From: Thermocrinis albus DSM 14484
GTDB lineage: Bacteria > Aquificota > Aquificia > Aquificales > Aquificaceae
DNA: 64,000 bases
NCBI RefSeq assembly: GCF_000025605.1
Contig: NC_013894.1
Location: 791,529 to 855,528, forward strand
Direction: 5' to 3'
The notes under the pieces are model-generated. The model was not told where the DNA came from. It was given only the letters and a program-made list of their open reading frames with translations, and made no database searches. Positions 61,833 to 64,000 of the stretch are shown here, in pieces. Each line of letters opens with the position of its first letter. Within the stretch, counting starts at the first letter, position 1. A program made the position numbers and the translations under genes.

Positions 61833-63869
61833 ACCTTAGGACCGTCATAGTTACGGCCGGCGTTTACCCGGGCTTCGGTTCAGGGCTCATCACCCATCCC
61901 CTTAACCTACGGGCACTGGCCAGGCTTCAGACCACATACATCCCCTTACGGGTTTGCGTAGTCCTGTGTTTTTGGTAAACAGTCGGCACCGCCCGGTCTC
62001 TGCGACCCACAGGAGCTTACGCCGCAAGGGCTTCACCCCCATGGGCCCCCCTTCTACCGAAGGTACGGGGGCAACTTGCCGAGTTCCTTGAGGAGAGTTC
62101 CCCCGACGCCTTAGGCTACTAACCCAGCCCACCTGTGTCGGTTTGCGGTACGGGCAGCGGTGCTTCAACGCCCGCGCCGTTGTTTCTCGGCAGTGTGGCG
62201 TCAGGCGAGTTACCCCATCGGCTCTCGGAGTATGGGGTGACGGATTTGCCTGCCACCCCCTCCTACTACCTTGGACCCGCATTCCATAGCGGGCTCGCCC
62301 TAGCCTCCTGCGTCACGACTCGGGCTCCACACCGCTGGCGCGGGAATGTTGACCCGCTTCCCATCGGCTACGCCTTTCGGCCTCACCTTAGGGTCCCGGC
62401 TAACTGGCGGCTGATTTACATTGCCGCCAAAACCTTGGGCTTCCGGCGGGCAGGTTTCTCACCTGCCTTCGCTGCTACTCATGCCAGGATTCTCACTTCC
62501 CTGCAGTCCATCCCACCTCACGGTGAGACTTCAACCCACAGGGAACGCTCCCCTACCGCCGTACGAACCCGGAGGTTCGTACGACCCGCAGCTTCGGCAC
62601 CGGGCTTGAGCCCCGCTAAATTTTCGGCGCACGGCCGCTCGGCCGGTCAGCTGTTACGCACTGTTTAAAGGATGGCTGCCTCTAAGCCAACCTCCCGGCT
62701 GTCTTAGCAGCCGCACATCCTTCCCCACTTAGCCCGGATTTCGGGGCCTTAGCTGGCGGTCTGGGCTGTTTCCCTCTTGTCCACCGGAGCTTATCCCCCG
62801 GGGACTGACTGCCACCCTACCTTTCCCGGCATTCGGAGTTTGGCAGGGTTCGGTACCCCTTTCGGGGCCCTAGCCCAACCAGTGGCTCTACCTCCGGGAA
62901 GGAACGGGTGACGCTAGGCGTCGACCTATTTCGGGGAGAACGAGCTATCACGGAACGCGATTGGCTTTTCACCGCTACCCACACCTCATCGGACGGTTTT
63001 GCAGCACCGACCCGTTCGGGCCTCCAGACGGCGTTACCCGTCCTTCACCCTGGGCATGGGTAGATCGTTCCGCTTCGCGTCTGCCCCCGGCGACTTAAGC
63101 GCCCTGTTCGGACTCGCTTTCGCTACGGCTTCGCCTTACGGCTTAACCTCGCCGCCGAGGACAACTCCCTGGCTCATTTTGCAAAAGGCACGCAGTCGGG
63201 CCACTAGGACCCTTCCACTGGCTTGTGGACTCGGGGTTTCAGGTTCTATTTCACTCCCCTTGCCGGGGTTCTTTTCACCTTTCCCTCGCGGTACTATGCG
63301 CTATCGGTCTGCCCGTAGTACTTAGCCTTGGAGGGAGGTCCCCCCTGATTCCCGCGACCTTCCACGGGGGCCGCGGTACTTGGGATCGCATCCCAGGGAG
63401 ACCCTACACCTTTAGCCTACGGGGCTTTCACCCTCTATGGCGCCGCATTCCAGCGGACTTCGGCTAGGTGAGGGTTTTGTAACTCCCCGAGAGGCTGGCG
63501 GACCTCTCCGGATGCGTCCCGCTACCCCGTACGGGCTAAGGCCGCCACCATGGCACCCGTACGGTTTGGGCTGATCCCCTTTCGCTCGCCGCTACTCAGG
63601 GAGTCTCGGTTGATTTCCTTTCCTGGGACTACTAGAAGGTTTTACTTCGTCCCGTTTTGGCTCCGCCTTACGGCGGATGACAGGGCTCAACACCCTGTCG
63701 GGTTTCCCCATTCGGGCATCCGGGCCTCACAGGCTTTCTGCGCCTCCACCCGGCTTATCGCAGCTTAGCACGCCCTTCATCCCCTCGGGCAGCCGAGGCA
63801 TCCACCCCGAGCCCTTACTAACTTGCACACCCACAAGGAAGAAAGACCTATTCAGTTGCCAAGATGACA

Positions 63870-63941
63870 TGGAGATGGAGGGATTTGAACCCTCGACCTC
63901 CTGCTTGCAAAGCAGGCGCTCTCCCGCTGAGCTACATCCCC
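63870..63941 (-). tRNA. tRNA-Ala (anticodon TGC)
   Basis: On the minus strand, acceptor arms GGGGATG/CATCTCC, D-arm GCTCAGCGGGAGAGC, anticodon arm CCTGCT-TTGCAAG-CAGG with anticodon TGC and T-arm GAGGG-TTCAAAT-CCCTC are clear. Discriminator A follows. It lies between tRNA-Ile and 23S in the classical spacer order. Confidence 0.95.
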
Positions 63942-63961
63942 TTCGCCTCTGCCCCAGATAA

Positions 63962-64000
63962 TGGGCCTCGGTGGACTTGAACCACCGACCTTGCCCTTAT
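63962..64000 (-). tRNA. tRNA-Ile (anticodon GAT), 3' part only
   Basis: The window ends within this gene. Visible on the minus strand are the end of the anticodon loop (ATAA, consistent with GAT), the stem GGGC, variable region, T-arm GGTGG-TTCAAGT-CCACC and the 3' acceptor half GAGGCCC followed by A. The position upstream of tRNA-Ala and 23S is the usual place of tRNA-Ile(GAT), so 16S rRNA is expected just outside the window. Confidence 0.85.

Overview
The window looks like chromosomal DNA of a thermophilic, chemolithoautotrophic bacterium of the Aquificales (Hydrogenobacter/Thermocrinis type). The reasons are the compact overlapping operons, a phosphoserine phosphatase closely resembling PspA of Hydrogenobacter thermophilus (from memory), a futalosine-pathway menaquinone gene (mqnC), lipopolysaccharide genes (kdsC, lptC, lptA, lptB), a ThyX-type thymidylate synthase and a cytoplasm-facing sulfite-dehydrogenase-like molybdoenzyme (soeABC). 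Nearly all of it is coding.

Layout. 1-4.5 kb: soeABC on the minus strand. 4.6-6.1 kb: an IS605-type element carrying tnpB and an omega-RNA-like end but no tnpA. 6-21 kb: housekeeping genes (moeA, leuC, ftsH, tilS, bioD, ftsI, carA, rnr, dxs, a GDP-mannose pyrophosphorylase) and two tRNA-Ser genes. 21.4-24.2 kb: a small AT-rich accessory island between a tnpB-less relative of the 4.6 kb element and a tRNA-Val gene, with five unrecognised genes and a gene remnant. 24.2-34.3 kb: a transporter, then a plus-strand gene run (kdsC-lptC-lptA-HU-geranylgeranyl reductase-NIL-thiL-ntrC-type regulator-SPOUT-mraY-fmt-atpI-queC-like). 34.3-41.1 kb: a minus-strand run (KaiC-like ATPase, a frameshifted ydcF, exbD, exbB, a TPR protein, pspA, a class V aminotransferase). 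41-49 kb: mixed genes including an encapsulin shell gene divergent from a cysteine-cluster gene, then trpG/pabA, cutA, recO-like, gatC, thyX, thrB, coaX and mqnC. 50-59 kb: lptB, a RibD-type reductase, a CDP-alcohol phosphotransferase, ilvC, rpmF-plsX-fabH, nfi and a haem-sensor GGDEF/EAL protein. 60 kb to the end: an rRNA operon on the minus strand (tRNA-Ile, tRNA-Ala, 23S, 5S) whose 23S gene is split by a group I intron encoding a LAGLIDADG endonuclease.

The most unusual observations are these. (1) Four copies of an 88-92 nt structured RNA motif that I do not recognise sit just before the start codons of soeC, ftsH, ilvC and rpmF, always in the gene's orientation. Each has three mutually crossing helices with compensatory base changes, a conserved single-stranded core and a 3' hairpin. 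(2) An encapsulin gene shares a 56 bp divergent promoter with a cysteine-rich protein whose C-terminus resembles an encapsulin targeting peptide. (3) A TnpB with altered RuvC-II and no zinc finger is accompanied by a second element that keeps only the ends and the omega-RNA-like part, with compensatory changes in its hairpin. (4) The 23S rRNA carries a group I intron at the position equivalent to E. coli U1931.

All calls are from reading sequence and remembered family features; no database search was run.
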